The position numbers and the translations under genes were made by a program. From the NCBI GenBank assembly GCA_934359535.1, contig CAKRLN010000012.1, forward strand, positions 1 to 17,692: a DNA stretch of 17,692 bases, written 5' to 3'. The first letter of the stretch is position 1, and every line of letters begins with the position of its first letter. This DNA comes from an uncultured Lachnospiraceae bacterium. Lineage in GTDB: Bacteria > Bacillota > Clostridia > Lachnospirales > Lachnospiraceae. This document shows, piece after piece, positions 1 through 6,294 of the stretch. Under the pieces are notes generated by a model. It was not told where the DNA came from and ran no database searches. It saw only the letters and a list, made by a program, of their open reading frames with translations.

Positions 1-1
1 G

Positions 2-487
2 GATATTTCCGATGGGAATGAAGTGCTCTGCCGCGTTCATTCGGAATGTCTGACTGGTGATGTATTTGGCTCTCTCCGCTGTGATTGTGGAGAGCAGTTT
101 GATAAGGCAATGCGCATGATTTCAGAAAATGGGCGCGGAGTTATGCTTTATATGCGTCAGGAGGGGCGTGGAATCGGTCTTGTGAATAAGCTTAAGGCAT
201 ACCGCTTACAGGATCAGGGATTGGATACTTTAGATGCCAATCTTGCACTTGGATTTGCCGGTGATATGAGAGAGTATTATACAGGGGCGCAGATTTTAAG
301 AGATCTTGGAGTAAAATCGCTGGAGCTTCTTACAAATAACCCGGATAAAATCTATCAGCTTGAGGATTACGGAATGACGATTGCAAAACGGGTACCAATC
401 CAGATTGCGGCAACCCGTTATGATGAATTTTATTTAAAAACAAAGCAGACCCGTATGGGACATATTTTAAATTTTGAGGAGGAATAA
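2..487 (+). CDS. ribBA: GTP cyclohydrolase II domain, C-terminal part of RibBA (5' truncated by window edge)
   Basis: The frame is open from base 2, so this is the 3' part of a longer gene. A GTG at 23 lies inside the conserved domain and is not a real start. GTP cyclohydrolase II opens GTP to a diaminopyrimidine, formate and pyrophosphate, the first step of riboflavin synthesis. The visible part carries the zinc-site pattern Cys-x10-Cys-x-Cys (HSEC ... RCDC), the [11 protein letters not shown] loop and the late LLTNNPDK motif, all hallmarks of RibA. In Firmicutes this domain is usually fused behind a DHBP synthase (RibB) domain; that half would lie left of the window, so 'ribBA' rather than 'ribA' is inferred. 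ribH starts 6 nt after the stop, and its Shine-Dalgarno sequence overlaps the end of this gene, which indicates one operon. Confidence 0.95.
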   Translation, partial: DISDGNEVLCRVHSECLTGDVFGSLRCDCGEQFDKAMRMISENGRGVMLYMRQEGRGIGLVNKLKAYRLQDQGLDTLDANLALGFAGDMREYYTGAQILRDLGVKSLELLTNNPDKIYQLEDYGMTIAKRVPIQIAATRYDEFYLKTKQTRMGHILNFEEE

Positions 488-493
488 AACGAT

Positions 494-961
494 ATGAAAA
501 CTTATGAAGGAAAACTTGTATCAGAAAACATTAAGGTAGGGATTGTTGCTGCAAGGTTCAATGAATTTATCACATCCAAGCTTGTTGCAGGTGCGGTAGA
601 CGGTCTTAAGAGAGAAAATGTAAAGGAAGAGGACATTGAACTGGCATGGGTTCCTGGAGCATTTGAGATTCCTTTAATTGCTTCCAAAATGGCAAAAAGC
701 AGAAAATATGATGCAATTATCTGTGTGGGTGCAGTAATCCGTGGAAGCACAAGCCATTATGATTATGTGTGCAATGAGGTTTCCAAAGGAATTGCACAGG
801 TAAGCCTTGGCAGTGACATTCCAGTAATGTTTGGTGTGCTCACAACGGATACAATCGAACAGGCAATCGAACGCGCCGGCACAAAGGCTGGAAATAAAGG
901 CTTTGAATGTGCACAGGGAGCAATTGAGATGGTAAATCTGATTCGTGAGATTGAAGCATAA
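494..961 (+). CDS. ribH: 6,7-dimethyl-8-ribityllumazine synthase
   Basis: This 155-residue protein has the normal length for lumazine synthase, which condenses the pyrimidinedione from the RibA/D branch with dihydroxybutanone phosphate from RibB to make the lumazine precursor of riboflavin. Visible family motifs are ARFNEFIT (20-27), PGAFEIP (54-60), VGAVIRG (78-84) and the HYDYV segment, whose His88 corresponds to the catalytic proton donor. The start has an AGGAGGAA ribosome binding site overlapping the end of ribBA. The gene is the last of the riboflavin operon and is followed by a hairpin terminator at 981-1020. Family members assemble into pentamers or 60-subunit capsids; which form applies here cannot be read from sequence. 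Confidence 0.97.
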   Translation: MKTYEGKLVSENIKVGIVAARFNEFITSKLVAGAVDGLKRENVKEEDIELAWVPGAFEIPLIASKMAKSRKYDAIICVGAVIRGSTSHYDYVCNEVSKGIAQVSLGSDIPVMFGVLTTDTIEQAIERAGTKAGNKGFECAQGAIEMVNLIREIEA

Positions 962-980
962 AAACTACAAATAATACAAG

Positions 981-1020
981 AAATCCGGAAACTGCAAATC
1001 AGACAGTATCCGGATTTTTG
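981..1020 (+). terminator. Terminator of the riboflavin operon, possibly shared with lexA
   Basis: AAATCCGGA at 981-989 pairs with TCCGGATTT at 1009-1017. An inner ACTG/CAGT pairing extends the stem, and TTTTTG follows on the plus strand. It lies about 20 nt after the ribH stop. Read on the minus strand, the same hairpin is followed by a weaker T-rich stretch, so it may also end the convergent lexA transcript. Confidence 0.75.
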
Positions 1021-1061
1021 TAATTGTCTTTGTATTAGTTACCTGGTATTTTTATGTCATC

Positions 1062-1679
1062 CTACTGGAAAAAGCGGAAGACACCAAATACCTTACCAAC
1101 GATCTCGCAGTCATCTATAATAATCGGATCCATCGTATCATTCTCAGGCTGGAGACGAATGTGTCCATTTTCCTTATAAAAAGTCTTAACGGTTGCAGAG
1201 TCATCGATCAGAGCAACTACAATATCGCCATTCTCAGCAACCGGCTGCTTTTTCACAAGCACGTTGTCACCAGAGAAAATACCTGCGTTCACCATACTTT
1301 CGCCTTTGACACGCAGTAAAAAGGATTCCTCGTTTGGCATGAATTCAGCTGGAATCGGAAAATAGGACTCGATGTTTTGTACAGCAAGAATCGGTTCTCC
1401 GGCTGCAACCTGTCCGACTAATGGTACATTAACAACCTCTCGTCTTGTCAGATTAAAATTATCATCAATAATCTCAATTGCCCTTGGCTTTGTAGGATCT
1501 CTGCGGATATATCCATTCTTCTCAAGTGTCTCAAGATGAGAATGAACCGATGAGGTGGACTTTAAGTGAACTGCTTCACAAATATCCCGAACTGTTGGTG
1601 GATACCCTTTATTCAGGATCTCATTTTTAATAAATTCTAAAATCTCTTTTTGCTTGTCCGAAATTTTGCCATATGACAT
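1062..1679 (-). CDS. lexA: LexA repressor, SOS regulator
   Basis: LexA represses DNA-damage genes and cleaves itself when RecA filaments form. The 205-residue protein has a winged-helix DNA-binding domain (about 1-65; ISDKQKEILEFI, then the recognition region around STSSVHSHLETLEK) and an S24 peptidase domain. The self-cleavage site is Ala93-Gly94 (VAAGEP), with catalytic Ser128 (GESM) and Lys165 (ATVKTF). A longer frame starts at 1694, but that ATG sits inside the GGAGGGG ribosome binding site. The ATG at 1679, 8 nt after GGAGG, gives the usual LexA N-terminus MSYGKIS. It is divergent from a yneA-like gene, as in Bacillus. A promoter with an extended -10 element lies at 1744-1772 and is bordered by LexA boxes, which implies autoregulation. 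Confidence 0.97.
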   Translation of the reverse strand: MSYGKISDKQKEILEFIKNEILNKGYPPTVRDICEAVHLKSTSSVHSHLETLEKNGYIRRDPTKPRAIEIIDDNFNLTRREVVNVPLVGQVAAGEPILAVQNIESYFPIPAEFMPNEESFLLRVKGESMVNAGIFSGDNVLVKKQPVAENGDIVVALIDDSATVKTFYKENGHIRLQPENDTMDPIIIDDCEIVGKVFGVFRFFQ

Positions 1680-1743
1680 TGTCTGCCCCTCCATGTACCT
1701 TTATCACATATTAAGTCTATAAATCGCATAATAGAATAAAAAT

Positions 1744-1772
1744 ATTTTATCATATAATGCTGGAAAACGCAA
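1744..1772 (-). promoter_or_regulatory. Candidate lexA promoter
   Basis: On the minus strand TTGCGT (1772-1767) and TAAAAT (1749-1744) are separated by 17 nt, and TGA directly precedes the -10 (extended -10). A weak LexA-box-like palindrome (1770-1783) overlaps the -35 and a good box (1783-1796) lies just upstream, as expected for an autoregulated lexA. Confidence 0.55.
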
Positions 1773-1783
1773 ACATATATTCC
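1770..1783. promoter_or_regulatory. Weak, degenerate LexA box
   Basis: The 14-mer CAAACATATATTCC resembles the Gram-positive SOS box CGAAC-N4-GTTCG but has three changes from the perfect palindrome (positions 2, 10 and 14). It touches the next box and overlaps the lexA -35. It may be a low-affinity site or chance. Confidence 0.3.
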
Positions 1784-1796
1784 GAATATTTGTTCG
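1783..1796. promoter_or_regulatory. LexA-binding SOS box 1
   Basis: CGAATATTTGTTCG differs from the CGAAC-N4-GTTCG palindrome at one position (T for C at base 5). It lies between the divergent lexA and yneA-like promoters. Confidence 0.75.
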
Positions 1797-1805
1797 CAGC
1801 GCTAG

Positions 1806-1834
1806 TTGACAAACGTATGTTCGTGTGCTATATT
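1806..1834 (+). promoter_or_regulatory. Promoter of the yneA-like gene
   Basis: A perfect TTGACA (1806-1811) and TATATT (1829-1834) are separated by 17 nt. The strong core with LexA boxes inside and after it is the layout of a promoter that is silent until SOS induction. Confidence 0.75.
1810..1823. promoter_or_regulatory. LexA-binding SOS box 2
   Basis: CAAACGTATGTTCG differs from CGAAC-N4-GTTCG only at base 2. It sits between the -35 and -10 of the yneA-like promoter, so bound LexA would block RNA polymerase directly. Confidence 0.85.
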
Positions 1835-1841
1835 ATAGGCG

Positions 1842-1855
1842 CAAACAGATGTTCG
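1842..1855. promoter_or_regulatory. LexA-binding SOS box 3
   Basis: CAAACAGATGTTCG again differs from the palindrome only at base 2. It lies just downstream of the -10, around or after the expected transcription start of the yneA-like gene. Confidence 0.8.
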
Positions 1856-1879
1856 ATACAGGCAATGGAGGAAGGATCA

Positions 1880-2257
1880 ATGAGAAGAATGTACGATGGG
1901 AAGAACAGAGAAGAGGTTCATGACTGCACCAGAAGCACCGCAGCTGTTATGCCAAGGTGCGTCATTGCACTTGCAACAACGGTTGTGATCTGTATGGTGA
2001 TGTTACTTGGAACATCCGTATTGGCTTTTGCAGGATCACCGCATAAGGAAGAACCAGTCTATAAGTATTACACAAGCTATGAGATTCAGTCAGGTGATAC
2101 GTTATGGACAATTGCAGATACATATACCAGAGGCAGCGGAGTGGATCGCAGGAAATATATGAAGGAGATAAGAGAGCTGAATCATCTGGATTCAGACGAT
2201 GCAATTACGAGCGGCAAATATCTTACGGTGGCATATTATTCCACGGATCAGAAATAG
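1880..2257 (+). CDS. yneA: YneA-like SOS-induced cell division suppressor, membrane-anchored LysM protein
   Basis: The frame is open from 1757, but that start lies upstream of the promoter. The ATG at 1880 follows a GGAGGAAGG ribosome binding site and gives 125 residues. The protein has a short basic N-terminus, one membrane segment (about 27-50) and an extracytoplasmic LysM-like domain (about 63-118) with YEIQSGDTLWTIA and a closing SGKYLTV. This is the layout of Bacillus YneA, which delays septation during the SOS response and is encoded divergently from lexA. Here too the gene faces lexA, and three good LexA boxes cover its promoter. The functional call rests on architecture and position; the part outside LysM shows no clear conservation. 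A generic LysM envelope protein is the alternative. Confidence 0.82.
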   Translation: MRRMYDGKNREEVHDCTRSTAAVMPRCVIALATTVVICMVMLLGTSVLAFAGSPHKEEPVYKYYTSYEIQSGDTLWTIADTYTRGSGVDRRKYMKEIRELNHLDSDDAITSGKYLTVAYYSTDQK

Positions 2258-2266
2258 CTGTGAGCG

Positions 2267-2295
2267 TTGCGGAATTTTGGAATTTCCGATATAAT
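2267..2295 (+). promoter_or_regulatory. Candidate promoter for plsC-carbonic anhydrase pair
   Basis: TTGCGG (2267-2272) and a perfect TATAAT (2290-2295) are 17 nt apart. Transcription would start near 2302, just before the AGGAG at 2303-2307, giving a very short leader. Confidence 0.5.
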
Positions 2296-2319
2296 ATTTA
2301 TTAGGAGATTTTGAAATTT

Positions 2320-3033
2320 ATGTTTAAGTTAATTTATGTCATTTTTATGAATCTGCATCGCGCACCCTATATGATTTCCAAGATGCGCACCTATGCAGAT
2401 CATCCAGAGAAGTACTCTGAAGAACGGAGATATTCCTTGGTTCAGCATGCAATATATCTGATGAATAAGACTGGAAAGATTACAACAGTTGCATATGGGA
2501 CGGAGAATCTTCCAAAAGAAGGCGGATATATGATGTATCCGAATCATCAAGGAAAATACGATGTGCTTGGAATTATGTATACACATAAGGTACCGTGTAC
2601 TTTTGTTATGGATAAGAAGAAGTCCAATACAATATTAGTACGTGAATTCGTGGATCTGGTTCAGGCGAAGCGGCTTGAGAAGGATAATCCAAGACAGGGC
2701 ATTCATATTATCATGGATGTTGCAAAAGAAGTCGCTGCCGGCAAGAAGTATATTCTATTCCCTGAGGGTGGATATGAATTTAATAACCGGAATAAGGTAT
2801 GTGATTTTAAGGCCGGAAGCTTTAAGATTGCATTAAAATCCAAAGCTCCGATTGTGCCGATTGCACTCGTGGACTCCTACCGAGTTTTTAATAGCTTTCA
2901 TCTTGGACCGATTACAACATATGTTTATTATCTGGAACCGATTCCATATGAGGAATACAAGGGATTAAAGACTCATGAGATCGCAGCACTTGTGAAATCG
3001 CGTATTGAAGAAAAGCTAAAAGAGGTAACGTAA
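2320..3033 (+). CDS. plsC: 1-acyl-sn-glycerol-3-phosphate acyltransferase (PlsC family)
   Basis: This is a 237-residue lysophospholipid acyltransferase that transfers an acyl chain to lysophosphatidic acid, making phosphatidic acid at the inner face of the membrane. The NHQGKYD segment provides the catalytic H-x4-D pair (His76, Asp81). FPEGG (147-151) is the phosphate-binding motif, with a Gly where many members have Thr. A later APIVPIAL strand is typical of the family, and the hydrophobic N-terminus could insert in the membrane. A TTG at 2311 is in frame, but it lies only 3 nt after AGGAG; the ATG at 2320 is preferred. The stop codon directly abuts the ATG of the next gene, so the two are probably co-translated. 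The exact acyl acceptor cannot be told from sequence. Confidence 0.88.
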   Translation: MFKLIYVIFMNLHRAPYMISKMRTYADHPEKYSEERRYSLVQHAIYLMNKTGKITTVAYGTENLPKEGGYMMYPNHQGKYDVLGIMYTHKVPCTFVMDKKKSNTILVREFVDLVQAKRLEKDNPRQGIHIIMDVAKEVAAGKKYILFPEGGYEFNNRNKVCDFKAGSFKIALKSKAPIVPIALVDSYRVFNSFHLGPITTYVYYLEPIPYEEYKGLKTHEIAALVKSRIEEKLKEVT

Positions 3034-3519
3034 ATGGAAAAACATACAAATTATATTGCACCAGGAGCACAGGTACTTGGTAATGTCACATTAAAAGAAG
3101 AGGCAAGCGTCTGGTTTCAGGCTGTAATCCGTGGAGATACCGATCGTATCACAGTAGGAAAGGGAACCAATATCCAGGATAACTGTACCTTGCACGCAGA
3201 CCGCGGCTATCCGGTAACGCTTGGAGACTATGTAACGATCGGACATAACGCAGTTGTACATGGCTGTACGATTGGAGATAATACCGTTATTGGAATGGGC
3301 AGCATTGTTTTAAGTGGTGCTGTTGTTGGTGCCAATTGTATTGTAGGTGCCGGCTCTCTTGTAACAGGCAAAATGGTCATTCCTGACGGTTCACTTGTTG
3401 TCGGAAGTCCGGCTCATGTGGTTCGCAGACTAACAGAAGAGGAGCTTACTGCGAACCATGAAAATGCCCTTCACTATATTCATCTTTCCGAGGAATATAA
3501 TAAAGGGCATGAATCCTAA
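3034..3519 (+). CDS. Gamma-carbonic-anhydrase-like hexapeptide-repeat protein
   Basis: This 161-residue protein is built from left-handed beta-helix hexapeptide repeats. It has the three histidines that bind metal at the trimer interface in gamma carbonic anhydrases: His54 (CTLHADRG), His71 and His76 (IGHNAVVHG). The family (YrdA/PaaY/CaiE type) includes true CO2 hydratases and proteins of unknown activity; the proton-shuttle loop of archaeal Cam is not obvious here, so activity is open. It starts immediately after the plsC stop, with AGAGGT as a weak ribosome binding site, which suggests translational coupling. Its stop codon overlaps that of the convergent recombinase gene, with no terminator between them. 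Confidence 0.88.
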   Translation: MEKHTNYIAPGAQVLGNVTLKEEASVWFQAVIRGDTDRITVGKGTNIQDNCTLHADRGYPVTLGDYVTIGHNAVVHGCTIGDNTVIGMGSIVLSGAVVGANCIVGAGSLVTGKMVIPDGSLVVGSPAHVVRRLTEEELTANHENALHYIHLSEEYNKGHES

Positions 3520-4568
3520 TCTTCGCGCAAATGGACATATTTTGCCGCTTTTCGTCTGCGGTAATCTTCCTGAGCAGCATAGTGCTTTCGTGTCGTATTA
3601 ACATCTTTATGACCAAGTACATCGGCAACCAAATAAATATCTCCGGTTTCCTGGTACAGGTTTGTTCCGTAGGTGCTTCGAAGCTTGTGTGGAGTGATGT
3701 TTTTTACACTTGTTACAAGCTTCGAATATTTTTTGACAAGATTCTCAACTGCACGGACACTGATCCGTTTGTTCTGCATTGAAAGAAAGAGGGCATTGGT
3801 ATGTCCTTCTACCGGAGTAATTCCCTTTCGTTGTGTCAGATAATCAAGTAACGTCTCCCGGACTTCGTCGCTGAAATATACGATAACCTCTGCACCACCT
3901 TTTCGGTGAATTTTAATTCCATTATTATTCCAATCAACATCATCCAGATCAAGCCCCACACATTCGGATACACGGATTCCAGTTCCAAGCAGGAGAGAGA
4001 GCATGGCAAGATCACGGGCTTTGGTGCGTTCATGATAGCGCTGTTGATGTGCCGTCAGTTTTTCTCCGGATTCTACTTCATCTAACAATTGCGCGACCTC
4101 TGCAACATCAAGCCGGATAATTGCCTTGTCATGGATTTTTGGCATTGAAACCTTATACGCAGGATTCGATGAGATCATTTCATTGCGGAAGAGATAATTG
4201 TAAAAAGTCCGAAGAGAGGCCAGCTTGCGTTTGATTCCACGTTCCTCATTTGTATGCATAACACCATCTTTTTCATGATAACGCAGAGAAAAAAGATATT
4301 CTTCAATGTCGACCGGACGGAGTTGATCCAAAATATCAAGCGGGATTTTAGAAATATCCATTTTGGCACATATTGGATTGTTGTTATGAAGATATTCAAA
4401 AAATACTCCAAGATCATAGGCATAGGCAAGTCTTGTACGCGAAGCAGTTGTAGGCTCAATGCCTGCAAAAAACTGCCTGCAGTAAGGCGGAAGTCCTTCT
4501 AGTATTTTTCTAAGGTGAAGTTCATTATTAATATTCACATCTTCATAGTAGGCGTTTTCTTTTGGCAT
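3516..4568 (-). CDS. Tyrosine recombinase, XerS-like (possible chromosome dimer resolvase)
   Basis: This is a site-specific recombinase of 350 residues. The SAM-like N-terminal DNA-binding domain (about 1-150) precedes a catalytic domain with Arg199 (GTGIRVSE), Lys223 (HRKGG), His294 and Arg297 (TPHKLR), His320 (LGHKD) and nucleophile Tyr330 (TTRKHY), so the active set is complete. XerC and XerD are about 300 residues. The extra length and segments such as ARDLAMLSLLLGTG, LDLDDVDW and AVENLVKKYSK resemble XerS, the lone Xer of streptococci and lactococci. The frame opens at 4598, but AGGAG 7 nt before the ATG at 4568 supports that start, 2 nt after the ttcA-type stop. There are no phage or transposon genes beside it, so a housekeeping role is likelier than an integrase. 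Confidence 0.88.
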   Translation of the reverse strand: MPKENAYYEDVNINNELHLRKILEGLPPYCRQFFAGIEPTTASRTRLAYAYDLGVFFEYLHNNNPICAKMDISKIPLDILDQLRPVDIEEYLFSLRYHEKDGVMHTNEERGIKRKLASLRTFYNYLFRNEMISSNPAYKVSMPKIHDKAIIRLDVAEVAQLLDEVESGEKLTAHQQRYHERTKARDLAMLSLLLGTGIRVSECVGLDLDDVDWNNNGIKIHRKGGAEVIVYFSDEVRETLLDYLTQRKGITPVEGHTNALFLSMQNKRISVRAVENLVKKYSKLVTSVKNITPHKLRSTYGTNLYQETGDIYLVADVLGHKDVNTTRKHYAAQEDYRRRKAAKYVHLRED

Positions 4569-4570
4569 AA

Positions 4571-5302
4571 TTATTCTCCTTTTTTCGTGTCCGGCCATCC
4601 AGCGATATGACCGTTTAAAATAGCATGAAACATTCGATCTTTTGCTCTAGGATTGTCCAGGTGGATCTTCCGTATAAGCTGTTTAGCATATTCGCGTCTG
4701 GTATGTCCATCAAAGGGGCAGGGATTAGTTACAATAGGAAGCTTATATTTATTCTTAAATCCTATCACATCTGCTTCTGACACATACATGAGTGGACGAA
4801 TTACAGTAAGGTTTGTCCTGTCTAAATGCGTGACAGGAGAGAACGAATAGAAGCGCCCTTCATAGATAAGCGATAAAAACATTGTTTCTATAATATCATC
4901 CATATGGTGTGCGTAAGCTACCTTATTACAGTTATAAGAAAGAATTTCATTATTTAAAGCACCCTTGCGAAGCTTTGCACAAAGGGAGCAGGGTGATCCA
5001 TCAGATATCGATTTTTCTAAAATATCTTTTATTTCTGTTTTTACAATATGATATTCAACCTGAAGGTCTTCACAAAGCTTCTCAACCGGTTTAAGATCAA
5101 AAGCCGGATAGCCAAGATCGACGGTTATCGCAATAAGTTCAAACTGCTTTGGATAAAACCGACGTAGACCGGCAAGTGCATATAAAAGGGTTAAAGAATC
5201 CTTACCGCCTGATATTCCGACAGCGATACGGTCACCATCTTCGATCATTTCGTAATCGTCAATTGCCCGGCGAACCGGACTATATAATTTTTGTAGCTTC
5301 AT
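4571..5302 (-). CDS. ttcA: TtcA-family tRNA thiolation protein (PP-loop ATPase)
   Basis: This 243-residue ATP pyrophosphatase has the PP-loop SGGKDS (31-36), Cys105-x2-Cys108 (PCSLC), the HHMDD motif (132-136) and a third Cys195 (NPCPF). In TtcA three such cysteines hold a 4Fe-4S cluster used to activate sulfur for 2-thiocytidine at tRNA position 32. The related TilS and CTU1/TtuA families differ in cysteine layout. The Cys pattern favours TtcA, but the substrate in Firmicutes members is less well established. The ribosome binding site is AAGGAG, about 12 nt from the ATG, which is rather far. The xer gene follows in the same transcript, and dtd lies divergently upstream; both ttcA and dtd act on tRNA. 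Confidence 0.85.
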   Translation of the reverse strand: MKLQKLYSPVRRAIDDYEMIEDGDRIAVGISGGKDSLTLLYALAGLRRFYPKQFELIAITVDLGYPAFDLKPVEKLCEDLQVEYHIVKTEIKDILEKSISDGSPCSLCAKLRKGALNNEILSYNCNKVAYAHHMDDIIETMFLSLIYEGRFYSFSPVTHLDRTNLTVIRPLMYVSEADVIGFKNKYKLPIVTNPCPFDGHTRREYAKQLIRKIHLDNPRAKDRMFHAILNGHIAGWPDTKKGE

Positions 5303-5325
5303 AAGAATAAATTTCTCCTTATCTA

Positions 5326-5334
5326 TGTTATAAT
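5326..5334 (+). promoter_or_regulatory. Extended -10 promoter element for dtd
   Basis: TGTTATAAT is a perfect TATAAT (5329-5334) with the TGn extension, 34 nt before the dtd start. No good -35 is seen, which extended -10 promoters tolerate. The complementary strand offers TATAAC over the same bases, so divergent ttcA transcription may start here too. Confidence 0.5.
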
Positions 5335-5367
5335 CGATTCATAAAACAAATGAAAGAGGTTAATTTT

Positions 5368-5823
5368 ATGAAATTTGTAATTCAACGTGTCACAGAGGCA
5401 AGCTGTGAGGTAGAAGGAAACATAATAGGTGCAATTAAAAACGGCTATCTTGTATTAATCGGTATTGCCGATTCGGATACAAACGAAATTGCGGATAAAA
5501 TGATTGCCAAAATGCTTAATATGCGTATTTTCAGCGATGATGAAGGCAAAACAAACCTGTCGTTAAAGGACGTAGCCGGATCTTTACTTCTTATTTCCCA
5601 GTTTACGCTGTATGCAGACTGTCGAAAAGGCAATCGTCCTTCCTTTACAAAAGCTGGGAAACCAGATTTTGCAAAAAAAATGTATGAATATATCATTTCG
5701 GAATGCAGACAATCCACAGAAAAAGTTCAGACGGGGCTTTTTGGTGCCGATATGAAAATTTCCCTGATCAATGATGGACCATTTACGATAGTACTAGATT
5801 CAGATGAAATCATTCGTAAATAA
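5368..5823 (+). CDS. dtd: D-aminoacyl-tRNA deacylase
   Basis: Dtd removes D-amino acids mischarged onto tRNA and also clears glycine from tRNA-Ala. The 151-residue length is normal. The family motifs are SQFTLY (77-82), followed by ADCRKGNRPSF, and the Gly137-Pro138 pair (NDGPFT) that forms the cross-subunit chiral gate; Val is more usual than Phe after the Pro. The frame opens at 5350, but AGAGG at 5355-5359 lies inside that extension, 8 nt before the ATG at 5368, which yields the standard MKFVIQRV start. The gene is monocistronic, with a gene-free region after it and no clear terminator of its own. Confidence 0.95.
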   Translation: MKFVIQRVTEASCEVEGNIIGAIKNGYLVLIGIADSDTNEIADKMIAKMLNMRIFSDDEGKTNLSLKDVAGSLLLISQFTLYADCRKGNRPSFTKAGKPDFAKKMYEYIISECRQSTEKVQTGLFGADMKISLINDGPFTIVLDSDEIIRK

Positions 5824-6294
5824 TATAACTTTTCGCAGGAAGTCGTTGTCAGTTGTGCGAAGGAGAGTCAAGTTGATAGCGAATAAACTATTCGCAAAAC
5901 TCAAGTTTAACGCATAGTTCTGTCTCGACCACCTTGATAGGCTTTCGTTCATCCAACAAGGCTTCCTGTGCTTTGCATCAGCCCTCACCCTTTTCGCTGA
6001 TCGCAAAACCATATACCCGTTCAGCCGATAGCACAACTCCGGACATTGCAAGCCTGTACGGTGACTGGAGCCCTTGACAAATGCGTTTATATGCCCTGTA
6101 AAGCGATTTTAACAACATAAGTCTATACAACACCATGTGCGCACTGTAAAATGCCGTAGAGCCAAAAAGGGAGGCTGTCTCACAACAGTGAGACAAGCCC
6201 CCATATTTCCACACCGACGGAAACAAGTTCAGCCTATAGGTTTTCAAGTATCCACGAACTACCGTTTCGGATGCCATGTATCCTACAGCATCCT
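5824..6294. other. Gene-free structured region, possible relic of a mobile element or interspersed repeat
   Basis: No convincing coding region is seen in these 471 bp. Small open frames on both strands (for example 5978-6277 minus) have no ribosome binding site and no recognisable domain. Visible structure: TTCGCA/TGCGAA pairing across 5832-5861; a tight hairpin GCGAATA-aac-TATTCGC at 5879-5895; ATCAGC/GCTGAT across 5977-6001; the palindrome GTGCGCAC at 6137-6144; a minus-strand intrinsic terminator at 6164-6202; and GGATGC/GCATCC with an inner TGTA/TACA at 6269-6293, immediately beyond the stop of the kinase-like gene. The base composition looks more G+C-rich than the flanks. It could be a non-autonomous element, a decayed gene or a structured RNA; none can be proven from one copy. 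Confidence 0.5.
6164..6202 (-). terminator. Intrinsic terminator on the minus strand
   Basis: Read on the minus strand, the stem runs GGGGGCT-(T)-GTCTCAC, loop TGTT, GTGAGAC-AGCCTCCC, followed by TTTTT. There is one bulged T and one G-T pair. It lies about 93 nt after the stop of the cytidylate-kinase-like gene and probably ends that transcript, unless it belongs to an inserted repeat. Confidence 0.75.

Noticed and set aside
1680..1694. Longer LexA start (ATG at 1694)
   Set aside because: This ATG sits inside the GGAGGGG ribosome binding site; the ATG at 1679 is spaced correctly and gives the usual N-terminus.
1757..1879. 41-residue N-terminal extension of the yneA-like protein
   Set aside because: The region holds the promoter and the LexA boxes, so it is upstream of transcription start; the ribosome binding site supports ATG 1880.
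3519..5350. Search for a dif-like 28-31 bp recombination site near the xer gene
   Set aside because: No convincing inverted 11-bp arms with a 6-bp centre were seen by eye; dif sites need not lie near xer.
6074..6102. Perfect TTGACA with a weak TGTAAA 17 nt downstream on plus strand
   Set aside because: The -10 is poor and no gene follows on that strand; probably chance.
5978..6277. 99-residue minus-strand open frame in the gene-free block
   Set aside because: It has no ribosome binding site, runs through the intrinsic terminator and has no recognisable domain; treated as a chance frame or relic.
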